Source: Levilactobacillus paucivorans
GTDB lineage: Bacteria; Bacillota; Bacilli; Lactobacillales; Lactobacillaceae
DNA: 64,000 nucleotides
Reading direction: 5' to 3'
Assembly: GCF_001437125.1 (NCBI RefSeq)
Contig: NZ_JQCA01000004.1
Coordinates: 1-64,000, forward strand
The stretch's first letter is position 1; each line of letters starts with the position of its first letter. The notes beneath the pieces were generated by a model that saw only the letters and a list, made by a program, of their open reading frames with translations, did no database searches and was not told where the DNA came from. This document shows, one piece after another, positions 33,872 to 42,622 of this stretch. The translations under genes were made by a program, and so were the position numbers.

Positions 33872-36823
33872 GTGAAGATGATTAAAGGCGAATGGAATTA
33901 CATTCGGCACAACCGGTTGATTCTGATTTCTGTGTTGGCCATTATGTTCATTCCGTTCCTCTACTGTATCTTCTTTCTAAAGTCAGTGTGGGACCCGTAC
34001 GGTGAAACCGGCGAGCTACCTGTTGCGGTGGTAAACCAAGACAAGCCTGTCACCTACCAAGGACAGAAGTTAAATGTTGGGGATCAGACGGTAACGAATT
34101 TAAAGAAGAACAAGCAATTGGGTTGGAAGTTTGTGTCGGCCAAGACCGCCGCAGATGGGTTGAAGCACCACAAGTACTACACGGTGATCACCTTGCCCAA
34201 GAACTTCTCGTCTAACGCCGCTACGGCGCTGGACAAGCATCCGAAGAAGATGACCTTCACGTACAAGACCAACGGTTCCGCTAACTACATCGCGCAAGTT
34301 ATGAGTGAAGTTGGTTCGGATAAGCTGGACAGTCAGATCCGTGCCAAGGTCACGAAGGCCTACGCACAGGCGACGTTCAAGCAGATCTACACTGTGGGTC
34401 AAGGGATGAAGAAGGCTGCCAAGGGTTCTGCCCAATTGAAGGACGGGACGGTCACGTTGACCGATGGGTTAAACACGTACACCACCGGGGTTAAGACGTT
34501 GAACAATGGTCTGCAACAAATGAAGACTTCCGTGACGCCATTGGCCACCGGGATTCAACAGTTAAGCACGGGCTCTGCAACCTTAGCCTCTGGACTCAGC
34601 CAGTACACGGCCGGTGTCTCGAAGTTAAACAGCAACATGCCAACCTTACAAGCTGGGGCTTCTAAGCTGAACAGTGGGACCTACAGTTACGTTGACGGTG
34701 TTTACAAGCTCAACAGTGGTTTAGGTCAGATGAGCAGCAAGGTTGGACCTTTGGCTAGTGGAGTTACGCAGTTGAAGACTGGGAGTAACTCGCTGACTAA
34801 GGGACTGAAGAAGCTGGATGCTAACTCTAGTCAATTGACTAGTGGATCTTCTCAGATCGCTGATGGGTTGACGCAAATGCAGACGCTCTTGAACCAATTA
34901 GGGCCTAGTTTGACGACACTGTCCGATTTAACGAAGGATCCGACAAAGCTGAGTAAGTTGAATAACTTGCTAGAACAACTTCAGACTGCAAACATGTTAG
35001 ACCAGACCACATTGGGAACAATTCAAAATGGGTTGAAAGCTATGTCAACAATTGATCCTACGTCATTAAATGGATTATCAGATGATATGGATAAGATGGC
35101 AACTGATGCTACAACTGTGGGAACATTATTGGCAGAACAGAGTAGTTCAACAACTACTGGTACTGATTCAAATGCAACGGCTCTCAAAGAAGCGCAAGAA
35201 GCCGCTGCCTCCGCTAGCACAAAAGCTGCTGCTTTGGCCAGTGCTGCAAGTGCTGGCAGTGACGTGAAGTCTGAAGCAGCAGAAGTTGCGACAGCAACCC
35301 AAGATGCTAATGAAAAAATACAAGGTACTAAGGTAAGCTCGGCCACTTCAACAAGTGATGCATCCTATAATAAAGCTGTTGGTGACTTACTAGTCGATGT
35401 TAAAACTATGGGTACCTACCAAACTACCTTGACATCAGCATTGAATGGCCTTGGAGCAATGGCACCATATGTTTCTTCAATGCAAGGACTTGTAACTGCA
35501 TTGCAGGGTTCTGGCTTAACGAATGAAGATTTAGCTACAGTCGCTGGAGCATTAACGACGCTCCAAGCTAAGGCTGGCCTGATTTCTCAATTAGGTACAG
35601 CTTCAGACAGCTTGGGTCAATTGGTCACTGGTGCTAAGCAGTTATCAACTGGTTTAGACACTTACACGGCTGGTGTTAACTCAGCCTTGGGTGGTTCTAA
35701 GCAGTTAACGACTGGTTTAAACACGCTTAACTCCAATATCCCAGCCTTAACTTCCGGTGTTTCCCAATTATTAGACGGGAGCAACACGTTAGCTAAGAAG
35801 GGGTCTGAACTCACGAGTGGGACGTCATCACTCAACTCTGGTATTGGCCAAGTTGCTAGTGGGGTTTCCCAATTGAACGGCAACTCTGCTAAATTAAACA
35901 GTGGTGCTGGTCAACTCAGCAGTGGGTTATCAACCTTAAACGGTAAGATTCCAACGCTGACCAGTGGGGTTAACCAACTGGCTGACGGATCTGCTAAGCT
36001 GGATGCCAACAGCAACAAGCTGATGCAAGGAACCAAGAAGCTCAGCAAGGGTTCCGGTACTTTGGCCAAGTCACTGAAGTCAGGGGCTGACCAAATTAAC
36101 GCACAACCATTGACCAGCAAGACGGCCGATATGTTTGCGGCACCAACTCATTTGAAGCACGAAAGCTACAGCTACGTGCCTAACTATGGACATGCCTTAG
36201 CACCTTACGTGCTTTCCGTGGCGTTATATGTTGGGGCCTTAGTCTTCAACTTTGCCTTCCCAATTCGGAAGGTCTCCATGGCTGGCGGTTCCGCTTCAGG
36301 TTGGTACCTGAGCAAGCTGTCAATTGGTGCGGTTGAAGGGTTAGCAATGGGGGTCATCGAACCATCACTGATGATGCTCGCTGGCTTATCCGTTGATCAC
36401 CCAATGCAGATGATTCTGATTTCCGTCTTGTTTGCGGAGGCGTCGATGTTCATTGTCATGTTCCTGTCGATGCTCCTGGACAACCCTGGACGGTTCATCG
36501 CCATGGTTCTCCTGATGCTTCAACTCGGGGGTTCCGGTGGGACGTTCCCAATGGAAGTCACGAACCACTTCTACAACGTTGTGCACCCATTCTTACCAAT
36601 GACTTACTCCATCTTAGGTTTCCGTGAGGCGATTACCTCAGGGATGTCTGGCATGGTTGGTTTGGCAACTTGGGTCCTCCTGTTGTTCACAGCAGGTGCC
36701 GTTGCCTTACTCTGGCCAACGATGTGGTGGCTTCAAAAGAAGCATTTAATGGGCGTTTCCCAATTGGACGATAACCAAAAACTCCAAGAGGTCGAAGACC
36801 CAAATACAAATAGTCATTCTTAA
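33872..36823 (+). CDS. YhgE/Pip family membrane protein
   Basis: About 983 aa. One N-terminal membrane segment (LISVLAIMFIPFLYCIFFL), a long outside region of about 750 residues made of 20-odd Ser/Thr/Gly repeats of the type L..G...L..G...L, and five or six C-terminal membrane segments of the ABC-2 type. The Pip group includes a phage receptor of Lactococcus, and ESX-like secretion accessory proteins. The GTG at 33872 lies 10 bases after AAAGGGAG and is preferred; TTG 33863 is too close. The middle (about 34880-35640) is richer in A/T and in rarer codons than both ends, and carries an Ala/Ser-rich insert (TALKEAQEAAASASTKAAA). A terminator follows. Confidence 0.85.
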   Translation: MKMIKGEWNYIRHNRLILISVLAIMFIPFLYCIFFLKSVWDPYGETGELPVAVVNQDKPVTYQGQKLNVGDQTVTNLKKNKQLGWKFVSAKTAADGLKHHKYYTVITLPKNFSSNAATALDKHPKKMTFTYKTNGSANYIAQVMSEVGSDKLDSQIRAKVTKAYAQATFKQIYTVGQGMKKAAKGSAQLKDGTVTLTDGLNTYTTGVKTLNNGLQQMKTSVTPLATGIQQLSTGSATLASGLSQYTAGVSKLNSNMPTLQAGASKLNSGTYSYVDGVYKLNSGLGQMSSKVGPLASGVTQLKTGSNSLTKGLKKLDANSSQLTSGSSQIADGLTQMQTLLNQLGPSLTTLSDLTKDPTKLSKLNNLLEQLQTANMLDQTTLGTIQNGLKAMSTIDPTSLNGLSDDMDKMATDATTVGTLLAEQSSSTTTGTDSNATALKEAQEAAASASTKAAALASAASAGSDVKSEAAEVATATQDANEKIQGTKVSSATSTSDASYNKAVGDLLVDVKTMGTYQTTLTSALNGLGAMAPYVSSMQGLVTALQGSGLTNEDLATVAGALTTLQAKAGLISQLGTASDSLGQLVTGAKQLSTGLDTYTAGVNSALGGSKQLTTGLNTLNSNIPALTSGVSQLLDGSNTLAKKGSELTSGTSSLNSGIGQVASGVSQLNGNSAKLNSGAGQLSSGLSTLNGKIPTLTSGVNQLADGSAKLDANSNKLMQGTKKLSKGSGTLAKSLKSGADQINAQPLTSKTADMFAAPTHLKHESYSYVPNYGHALAPYVLSVALYVGALVFNFAFPIRKVSMAGGSASGWYLSKLSIGAVEGLAMGVIEPSLMMLAGLSVDHPMQMILISVLFAEASMFIVMFLSMLLDNPGRFIAMVLLMLQLGGSGGTFPMEVTNHFYNVVHPFLPMTYSILGFREAITSGMSGMVGLATWVLLLFTAGAVALLWPTMWWLQKKHLMGVSQLDDNQKLQEVEDPNTNSHS

Positions 36824-36838
36824 TAACGACTCGCTGAG

Positions 36839-36874
36839 AAGCGACGTGAGACCGCTGGTTTCGCGTCGCTTTTT
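36839..36874 (+). terminator. Terminator of the YhgE/Pip gene
   Basis: AAGCGACG (36839-36846) pairs with CGTCGCTT (36864-36871), then Ts. Confidence 0.85.
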
Positions 36875-36912
36875 GCGTATAATAAAGGGGTATGAGAAAA
36901 GGGGACTTTAGA

Positions 36913-37419
36913 ATGAGTATCCAATTTCGGCAGGCTAAACGCGCCGACTTATCATTGATTGTGGCCATTTATAATGAAGCGGTGGCCACCAAGCAAAGCA
37001 CGGCAGATGTGCAGCCGGTGACGGTGGCCCAACGCGAGGATTGGTTCGCGAGCTTTAATCCACTGCGTTTTCCACTGTGGATGATTGAAAACGAGGGCCG
37101 GGTGGCTGGATTCGTCGGCTTAGAGCCCTATAGCGACCGCGCTGGCTATCGTCACGTGGCTGAGGCGGCTCTCTACCTGGCTAGTGACCAACAGGGCCAG
37201 CACATCGGCTCACAGGCCGTTGATTGGATTGCCCAACAAGCACCCAAACTGGGACTGACGACGGTGATTGCCCGTATCTTTGGCCACAACCAGGCCAGCA
37301 GGAAGCTCTTTGAAAAGGCCGGCTACGAACAGTGGGGCCACTTGCCAGAAATTGCCGAAATGCCAGGATTTACCGCTGATCTGGAAGTTTACGGTCGTCA
37401 TTTCACAACGACAGATTAA
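36913..37419 (+). CDS. GNAT acetyltransferase, phosphinothricin acetyltransferase-like
   Basis: A 168-aa N-acetyltransferase. The N-terminus (IRQAKRADLSLIVAIYNEAV pattern) and EDWFASFN, the strand GFVGLEPYSDR, the acetyl-CoA loop QQGQHIGSQAV, and the late NQASRKLFEKAGYEQWG are typical of the PAT/bar-like group. The natural substrate is probably an amino acid or a toxic analogue. ATG at 36913 with AAGGGGA 8 bases upstream is preferred to the ATG at 36892, which lies before that site. Single gene. Confidence 0.85.
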   Translation: MSIQFRQAKRADLSLIVAIYNEAVATKQSTADVQPVTVAQREDWFASFNPLRFPLWMIENEGRVAGFVGLEPYSDRAGYRHVAEAALYLASDQQGQHIGSQAVDWIAQQAPKLGLTTVIARIFGHNQASRKLFEKAGYEQWGHLPEIAEMPGFTADLEVYGRHFTTTD

Positions 37420-37630
37420 AAAGCAATGAAAGTTATGAAAACTTCCTGGGTAACTTCACAAACGTTTCATAGATCCTAGCTAGATCAGGGATAACCCTTG
37501 ATAAATATCAGAGATGTTATATGAAAATGGGCTGAAACATGTTAAAATATCATCGTGTGGTTTTTACGCGTAAGTGGTAAATCCATTAACGTGCTTCATA
37601 TCTCAGAGTATTCGACGGAGGCAGACATTC

Positions 37631-38434
37631 TTGAATAAACGACGGCCAAACCCCAAGCAGGTGCCGGACCCCACAGAACCAATGTGGCGGTCGACCTTGC
37701 GGGTAGCCATGCCCCTTAACTTGAGTTACATACCTATCGGGCTGGCTTGTGGGATTTTGCTACACGCGGCAGGGTTCAATACATTCCTTACTGGATTAGT
37801 TTCACTGCTGGTCTTTTCTGGTGGGGGTCAATTTTTAATTGCCACGATGTTGACTATTAATTCCCCATTACTTTCAATTGTTTTGATGCTGTTTTTCTTG
37901 GAACTTCGGTATGCACTACTAAGTTCAAGTCTATCGCCTTACTTAAAAGGCCAATCCAACCGTTTTCTATTTATATTTGCGGTTTCGTTAAACGATGAAA
38001 ATTATGCGATTAATTACTTAAAGTTTGCCACAGATAAGAAGTGGACGGTGCGCGAAGCCTTAGCGGTTGAGCACTATTCGTTGTTGTTCTGGGCAACAAG
38101 TAACGTTATCGGGAGTCTAATCGGTAGCGCATTGAAGATCGATTTGAGCGTTGTGCATTTTGCGCTGACGTCCTTGTTCCTTTACATGATTGTGATGCAA
38201 CTTAAGAGTCACTTGACGGTGTTAATTTGCCTCGTCTCGGCAGTATTGGCTGCCTTCTTCATGATTGTGACCAAGAGTACGTTAGGGTTAGTGATTGCGA
38301 CAATCGTGGCTTCATTGATTGGTTTCGGGTTAGAAGAACTTCTGCAAAAGAAGATGCCAAACAGCCACTGGTTGCGACGGATGCATAGCCCAGGGTCAAA
38401 GAAGTCAGTTGTGGAACATTCAGACGCTAATTAG
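37631..38434 (+). CDS. azlC: AzlC-type branched-chain amino acid exporter, large subunit
   Basis: About 267 aa, with a basic N-terminal tail then seven or eight hydrophobic segments. AzlC hallmarks are LSYIPIGLACGILLHAAG, VFSGGGQFLIATML, and LFFLELRYALLSSSLSPYL. With AzlD it exports branched-chain amino acids or related compounds. Start is TTG at 37631 with CGGAGG 9 bases upstream; the frame is open from 37574. It overlaps nothing and is followed by azlD after 17 bases. The leader (37420-37630) has TAAAAT near 37543 as a likely -10. Confidence 0.88.
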   Translation: MNKRRPNPKQVPDPTEPMWRSTLRVAMPLNLSYIPIGLACGILLHAAGFNTFLTGLVSLLVFSGGGQFLIATMLTINSPLLSIVLMLFFLELRYALLSSSLSPYLKGQSNRFLFIFAVSLNDENYAINYLKFATDKKWTVREALAVEHYSLLFWATSNVIGSLIGSALKIDLSVVHFALTSLFLYMIVMQLKSHLTVLICLVSAVLAAFFMIVTKSTLGLVIATIVASLIGFGLEELLQKKMPNSHWLRRMHSPGSKKSVVEHSDAN

Positions 38435-38451
38435 GATGCAGGGAGAACTTT

Positions 38452-38796
38452 ATGAATGCAGTTAATAACTGGAACAGTACGCAACATTTTTGGCTAATTA
38501 TTTTGGGATTTGTTGTTGCCTTCGTCCCACGTTTCGTGCCGCTGATGTTGTTCACCAAGCGGGCCATTCCTGAATGGTTTAACGAATGGATGAAGTTTGT
38601 GCCGGTGTCATTATTTACGGCTCTAGTAGTTAAAGATATTTTCATCGATAGCTCTAGCTACGGGTTGGTTCTAACCAACTATCCCTTAATGATTGCGGCA
38701 GTGATTGTGATCTACATTGCCTATCGAACGCGGTCGATGGCCGTTTCCGTGGTTGTCGGGCTGGCAGGGGTATTCCTCCTGTCGATGTTCCTTTGA
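38452..38796 (+). CDS. azlD: AzlD-type exporter small subunit
   Basis: A 114-aa protein with four hydrophobic segments. FVVAFVPRFVPLMLF, then IPEWFNEWMKFVPVSLFTALVVKD, fit the AzlD family, which pairs with AzlC. ATG at 38452 with AGGGAG 8 bases upstream. A terminator follows. Confidence 0.88.
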   Translation: MNAVNNWNSTQHFWLIILGFVVAFVPRFVPLMLFTKRAIPEWFNEWMKFVPVSLFTALVVKDIFIDSSSYGLVLTNYPLMIAAVIVIYIAYRTRSMAVSVVVGLAGVFLLSMFL

Positions 38797-38821
38797 CACT
38801 AACTTAACGAATAAATCAGAT

Positions 38822-38854
38822 GAGGTCTGGCAGTCATGCTGGGCTTCTTTTTTT
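38822..38854 (+). terminator. Terminator of azlCD
   Basis: GAGGTCTGGCA pairs with TGCTGGGCTTC through several wobbles, then eight Ts. Confidence 0.7.
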
Positions 38855-39046
38855 GATCTGGTTTACAAAAAAATATCAGTTTAAAATATGATTATCATTG
38901 TTATTAGTTTTGAATTGAAATCATTTGGATTGGCCTAACTATACCACGTTTTGTCACGCAGAAATACCAGAGATGAAAATCAGGAACAATAGTTAAGAAG
39001 CTCGTCAGTTTGGCTATGAGTTATAAGTGGTAAGGAGACAAAAGAG

Positions 39047-39084
39047 TTGACTAGAAAAATGTGGTGTAGTAATATTTGACTACA
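39047..39084 (+). promoter_or_regulatory. Promoter and autoregulatory operator of the toxin-antitoxin pair
   Basis: TTGACT (39047-39052), 17 bases, TAATAT (39070-39075). The inverted repeat TGTAGT (39065-39070)/ACTACA (39079-39084) covers the -10, the usual place for an antitoxin-binding operator. Confidence 0.75.
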
Positions 39085-39102
39085 AATAAGGAGGGCTTTC
39101 TT

Positions 39103-39339
39103 ATGGCACAGGCAACGTCAGTAAGATTTGATGACGAGACGAGTAAACTGCTTACGGTTTATGCGCAAGCTCATGGAATCAGTAAATCTGATTATATTAA
39201 GCAAGTTGTTTCTCAAAGTCTTGAGGATTGGTTAGATATTCAGGCTGCCGATGAGGCTTATCAGTCCTGGAAGGCAGACAAATTTGAGACTAAGTCGTGG
39301 CAGGAAACGTTGACGGAATTGGGATTAGACCATGAGTAA
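39103..39339 (+). CDS. RelB/DinJ-type antitoxin
   Basis: A 78-aa antitoxin. The N-terminal ribbon-helix-helix (TSVRFDDETSKLLTVYAQAHG, shown in part) binds DNA; the C-terminal part (QSWKADKFETKSWQETL) wraps the toxin. ATG at 39103 with AAGGAGG 8 bases upstream is chosen over the ATG at 39076, which lies in the operator region. It overlaps the toxin gene by 8 bases. Confidence 0.88.
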   Translation: MAQATSVRFDDETSKLLTVYAQAHGISKSDYIKQVVSQSLEDWLDIQAADEAYQSWKADKFETKSWQETLTELGLDHE

Positions 39340-39622
39340 TTATGACGTTCGCACGTCACGTTCATTTCGAGACGCTCTTAAAAAGTTAGATAAAGGAACG
39401 CAAAGAACATTGGCTAAGTGGATTTCAAAGCACCTTATAGGCGTTGATTTTCCATCGTCTCCTGGAAAGAAACTGGTTGGTAATTATGCAGGATATGTAC
39501 GTTTTCGTGTTGGCTCATACAGAATCATTGCAATCGTAAACGACCATGAATTGATAATTACGGCTGTCTTTGTTGCAAAACGAGAGATAGTTTACGAACA
39601 GAGTTGGCAAAACGACAAATAA
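39332..39622 (+). CDS. RelE/ParE-family toxin
   Basis: A 96-aa toxin. The fold is shown by the first helices (SFRDALKKLDKGTQRTLAKW), GKKLVGNYAGYVRFRVGSYRI, and a late strand with VFVAKREIVY. RelE members cut mRNA on the ribosome; the basic surface (R, K) and the R of GSYRI fit this. Translationally coupled to the antitoxin. Low GC compared with neighbours, as is usual for mobile toxin-antitoxin modules. Confidence 0.88.
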   Translation: MSNYDVRTSRSFRDALKKLDKGTQRTLAKWISKHLIGVDFPSSPGKKLVGNYAGYVRFRVGSYRIIAIVNDHELIITAVFVAKREIVYEQSWQNDK

Positions 39623-39634
39623 AATTCAAATCAA

Positions 39635-39682
39635 AAAAGCACCACCCACCCGGTGATCAATCCAGGTTGGTGGTGCTTTTAA
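39635..39682. terminator. Bidirectional terminator between relE-like and cfa
   Basis: AAAAGCACCACC (39635-39646) pairs perfectly with GGTGGTGCTTTT (39669-39680), giving a T-run on both strands. Confidence 0.92.
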
Positions 39683-39719
39683 GTCGGTCGAATGATCCGC
39701 GGTCATTCAGGCCAGTTGA

Positions 39720-40922
39720 TTAGTCCGTTACTTTTGATTTATCGTGGGTCTCGTCGTACATGTAGTCCCGCGTCATTGGTAACATCCGGGCTGAAGGGCC
39801 CTTTGAGATCAAATACTGAATCACGTCAATATTACCAGACTTGAATGATGCTGCGCAAGCCTGAAGATAAAGATCCCACATCCGAACAAAGCGTTCGTCA
39901 AACATCTTGACGACTTCGTCACGGTGTTCGTTGAAGTTCTTGTCCCAAATTTCCACCGTCTTTTGGTAGTGACGACGGAGAGGCTCCATATCATCGATCT
40001 GCAAACCACTCTCGATGATGTGGGTGGTGTTTTCAATCAAGCCAGGCACGTAGCCACCTGGGAAGATCCACTTGTTTAACCAACCATTGTTGGCCCCACC
40101 CTGTTGCCGGGTGATTCCGTGGATTAAGGCGACACCGTCATTCATCAGGTACTTTTGAACACATTCAAAGTATTGGCCCAAGTTTTCCTGACCAACGTGT
40201 TCGAACATCCCAACAGAGGTGATGTAGTCCCACTTTTCGTTGCCTAATTCCCGGTAATCTTCCAACCGAACTTCGGCAACGTCTTCGAGGCCATCTTCTT
40301 TAATGCGAGCGTTCACGTAGTCATATTGTTCCTGGCTTAGCGTAATCCCGGTGACGTGCAGACCGTATTCCTTGGCCGCCGTCAACATCAGGGTACCCCA
40401 ACCACAACCAATATCGAGAAGCGTCTTACCCGGTTGGGGGTTCAACTTCTTGATGATGTGATGAACTTTGTTAACCTGTGCGGTGTACAAATCATCATCG
40501 GGTGATTCGAAGTAGGCACAGGAATAAGTCATGGTGTCATCTAGCCATAATTTATAAAAGTTATTCCCAATATCGTAGTGTTCTTGTACATCGGACTTAC
40601 TTTCTTTGACCGTGTGCTTTTGTTTTGGCAGGAAGTGGATAAACTTCTTGTTGTGGAAGAAGGAATCCGTGTTTTCGTAGGCCGCAGTAATCAGGTCTTC
40701 GATGCTGCCGTCGACTTCAATCTTACCGTCCATGATGGCTTCACCCAGCGCAATGGATGCGTTGCTGGAGATTTCCTTAATCGGAATGGCTTCGTGGAAG
40801 GTAATGGTGATGTCGGGAGTGCCAGTCCCATAGACATCACTGGATCCGTCCCAATAGTTGACACGGACAGGGATGTTAAAGGTGTGGCTTAGAAACGTCT
40901 TGTAGAATGTTTTTTCAAGCAT
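39720..40922 (-). CDS. cfa: Cyclopropane-fatty-acyl-phospholipid synthase
   Basis: Adds a methylene group from S-adenosylmethionine to unsaturated acyl chains of membrane lipids, giving acid and stress resistance. About 400 aa. Visible are [22 protein letters not shown] in part, the SAM motif [25 protein letters not shown], and the C-terminal FPGGYVPGL. Start ATG at 40922 has AAAGGA 10 bases upstream; the in-frame ATG at 40952 has none. Transcribed alone. The catalytic residues for bicarbonate binding (H, E, Y, C) appear kept. Confidence 0.95.
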   Translation of the reverse strand: MLEKTFYKTFLSHTFNIPVRVNYWDGSSDVYGTGTPDITITFHEAIPIKEISSNASIALGEAIMDGKIEVDGSIEDLITAAYENTDSFFHNKKFIHFLPKQKHTVKESKSDVQEHYDIGNNFYKLWLDDTMTYSCAYFESPDDDLYTAQVNKVHHIIKKLNPQPGKTLLDIGCGWGTLMLTAAKEYGLHVTGITLSQEQYDYVNARIKEDGLEDVAEVRLEDYRELGNEKWDYITSVGMFEHVGQENLGQYFECVQKYLMNDGVALIHGITRQQGGANNGWLNKWIFPGGYVPGLIENTTHIIESGLQIDDMEPLRRHYQKTVEIWDKNFNEHRDEVVKMFDERFVRMWDLYLQACAASFKSGNIDVIQYLISKGPSARMLPMTRDYMYDETHDKSKVTD

Positions 40923-41134
40923 GACAGGGGTCCTTTCCGGTTTTTCTACCATTAATAGTGGAAAAACAAAATTACCTCATCATTATACGCCTTTCACCCT
41001 GTTAGACGTAAGGAAAGGATTCGGATGAAAACGGTTAACCTGGATTTTGGTCGCAGGGACTCGGTAAAATTGACCGATTTACCCGCTAACCATGGTATAA
41101 TGAGTCTACAATTAACCAGCGGAGGTCTTTCATT

Positions 41135-42010
41135 TTGAAAAAATGGGTATGGGTCGTAGCGACAGTCGTTGTGGCACTGCTGATTGGTGGTTACGCTTAT
41201 TCAAATCATCATGCGACAGCTAAAGAGTACCAGGCAGCGATGGCCAATGGCCGGACTGCTATTCAAAGTAAGCATTACACGCAAGCAGAGAGCTATTTCC
41301 AGAACGCGCTCAAGCGGCGTTTGAATGACGAGTCAGCTCAGACGTATCTGACACAGACGCAGCGGTTCGTTTCCGGGGAAAATGCATTGGATGCGCGGCA
41401 CTTTACGACGGCACGCAAGCATTACGAAGCCGTTCAGGATACCAAGAAAGGCTCGTCCGTCCTTGTGACGCGGGCTAAGGCGAAGGTCAAGCAAGTTAAG
41501 GGAATTTTGGCCAACGTCAAGGAATTCAAGAAGATTTTGACTAAGGCCACGGGTGAAAATCAGGCCCTGAACTATGGTCAGTCCAATACAACCTTGGACG
41601 AATTATTTAACAACGCGAAGTTCCGCCAGAAGTATTACCAAAACTTGTATGATCAAGCCTTGGCATTACGGAAGTCCAACAACGCGGGCCAAGCGGCTAA
41701 CACAAGTTCTTCAACGAGTGCTTCGTCGAGTGACAGTACTGCTAGCAGCTCTAGCGCGTCCCTGACGTCGTCCGAACAGGCGGCCGCAAGTAATTACTCC
41801 GGAAGTAACGAATACACCGTTACACAGAAGGAGAAAGAGGTTAACGGTAAGGTGATTATCGCTGCCCAGATTGCCAACGCGAGAAAGACGATCAGCGCGG
41901 CTGGGGGCCACTCGGATGCCATGAGTGACCAAGACGTGCGGGTTGCCATTCAACAAGCCAGCAAGCAAAAGATTTCGTTGGCACAATACACCCAACAAAA
42001 CTTAAAGTAA
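41135..42010 (+). CDS. Membrane-anchored TPR-like extracytoplasmic protein
   Basis: A 291-aa protein. One N-terminal membrane anchor (WVWVVATVVVALLIGGYAY) leads to two or three tetratricopeptide-like helix pairs (AIQSKHYTQAESYFQNALK, LDARHFTTARKHYEAVQ), then a helical part, a Ser-rich linker (about 195-225), and a C-terminal domain of about 60 residues. TTG start at 41135 with GGAGG 8 bases upstream. I do not recognise a named family; similar lactobacillary proteins are annotated as hypothetical. Terminator follows. Confidence 0.7.
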   Translation: MKKWVWVVATVVVALLIGGYAYSNHHATAKEYQAAMANGRTAIQSKHYTQAESYFQNALKRRLNDESAQTYLTQTQRFVSGENALDARHFTTARKHYEAVQDTKKGSSVLVTRAKAKVKQVKGILANVKEFKKILTKATGENQALNYGQSNTTLDELFNNAKFRQKYYQNLYDQALALRKSNNAGQAANTSSSTSASSSDSTASSSSASLTSSEQAAASNYSGSNEYTVTQKEKEVNGKVIIAAQIANARKTISAAGGHSDAMSDQDVRVAIQQASKQKISLAQYTQQNLK

Positions 42011-42018
42011 ACGATGTG

Positions 42019-42052
42019 AGAACCTAGACGATAGTGTCTGGGTTCTTTTTTT
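42019..42052 (+). terminator. Terminator of the TPR-like gene
   Basis: AGAACCTAGAC (42019-42029) pairs with GTCTGGGTTCT (42036-42046), then Ts. Confidence 0.9.
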
Positions 42053-42332
42053 GCGCATATATGGTGGAGCCTCCAGAAACTATAGTGATAGTTGGGTAAC
42101 TCGAGTGCTGTCCATCTTGTCTCGCGATAAAGTATCTGATGATTAGAAGACGCTATTCGGGATTCGTCTACGTCAGCCGGAGGCGGTGGTATCACATAAC
42201 TAGCAGAAAAAATTGCCGTATGCGAGTCAAGCCGATCGATTTGGTAGGAAAACTTACCATATCTATCCAAACAGTCTTAAAACTTGACATGATGGTAAGG
42301 TTAGCAAACAAATAAGTTAGTAAGTTAATTAC

Positions 42333-42357
42333 TTTACCTGCGGGATATCTAGGTAAA
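42333..42357 (+). promoter_or_regulatory. Inverted repeat, possible ROK-regulator operator
   Basis: TTTACC (42333-42338) and GGTAAA (42352-42357) lie in an AT-rich stretch with further TTAATTA half-sites. They are about 270 bases before the ROK gene. The rest of 42053-42622 holds no gene I can support. Confidence 0.3.
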
Positions 42358-42622
42358 TTAATTGTCCTAATCGCCGTCGTTTCGGTATTTCTGGTAAGAT
42401 TGTGAACTCAAAACTTCGAATATTTCACAAGTCATTATTTACACTAAATTTGTAAGGGTGTCTTACTATATAGATAGAATCAGAAATCTACAAGGGGGGT
42501 AGAGCAACGCTGCCTCTGAAAATAGCTGGGTGAGCACCGATCTTGGGGGATAGGGCGACCTGAACTGATTTGATTCCCAAATCACCACAAGGCTATTGGG
42601 GACGTGGCGTTGCCAGAAAATT

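Noticed and set aside
42172-42195. TCAGCCGGAGG-like sequence resembling an R-family flank
   Set aside because: No partner arm or core is present, so it may be coincidence or a tiny remnant.
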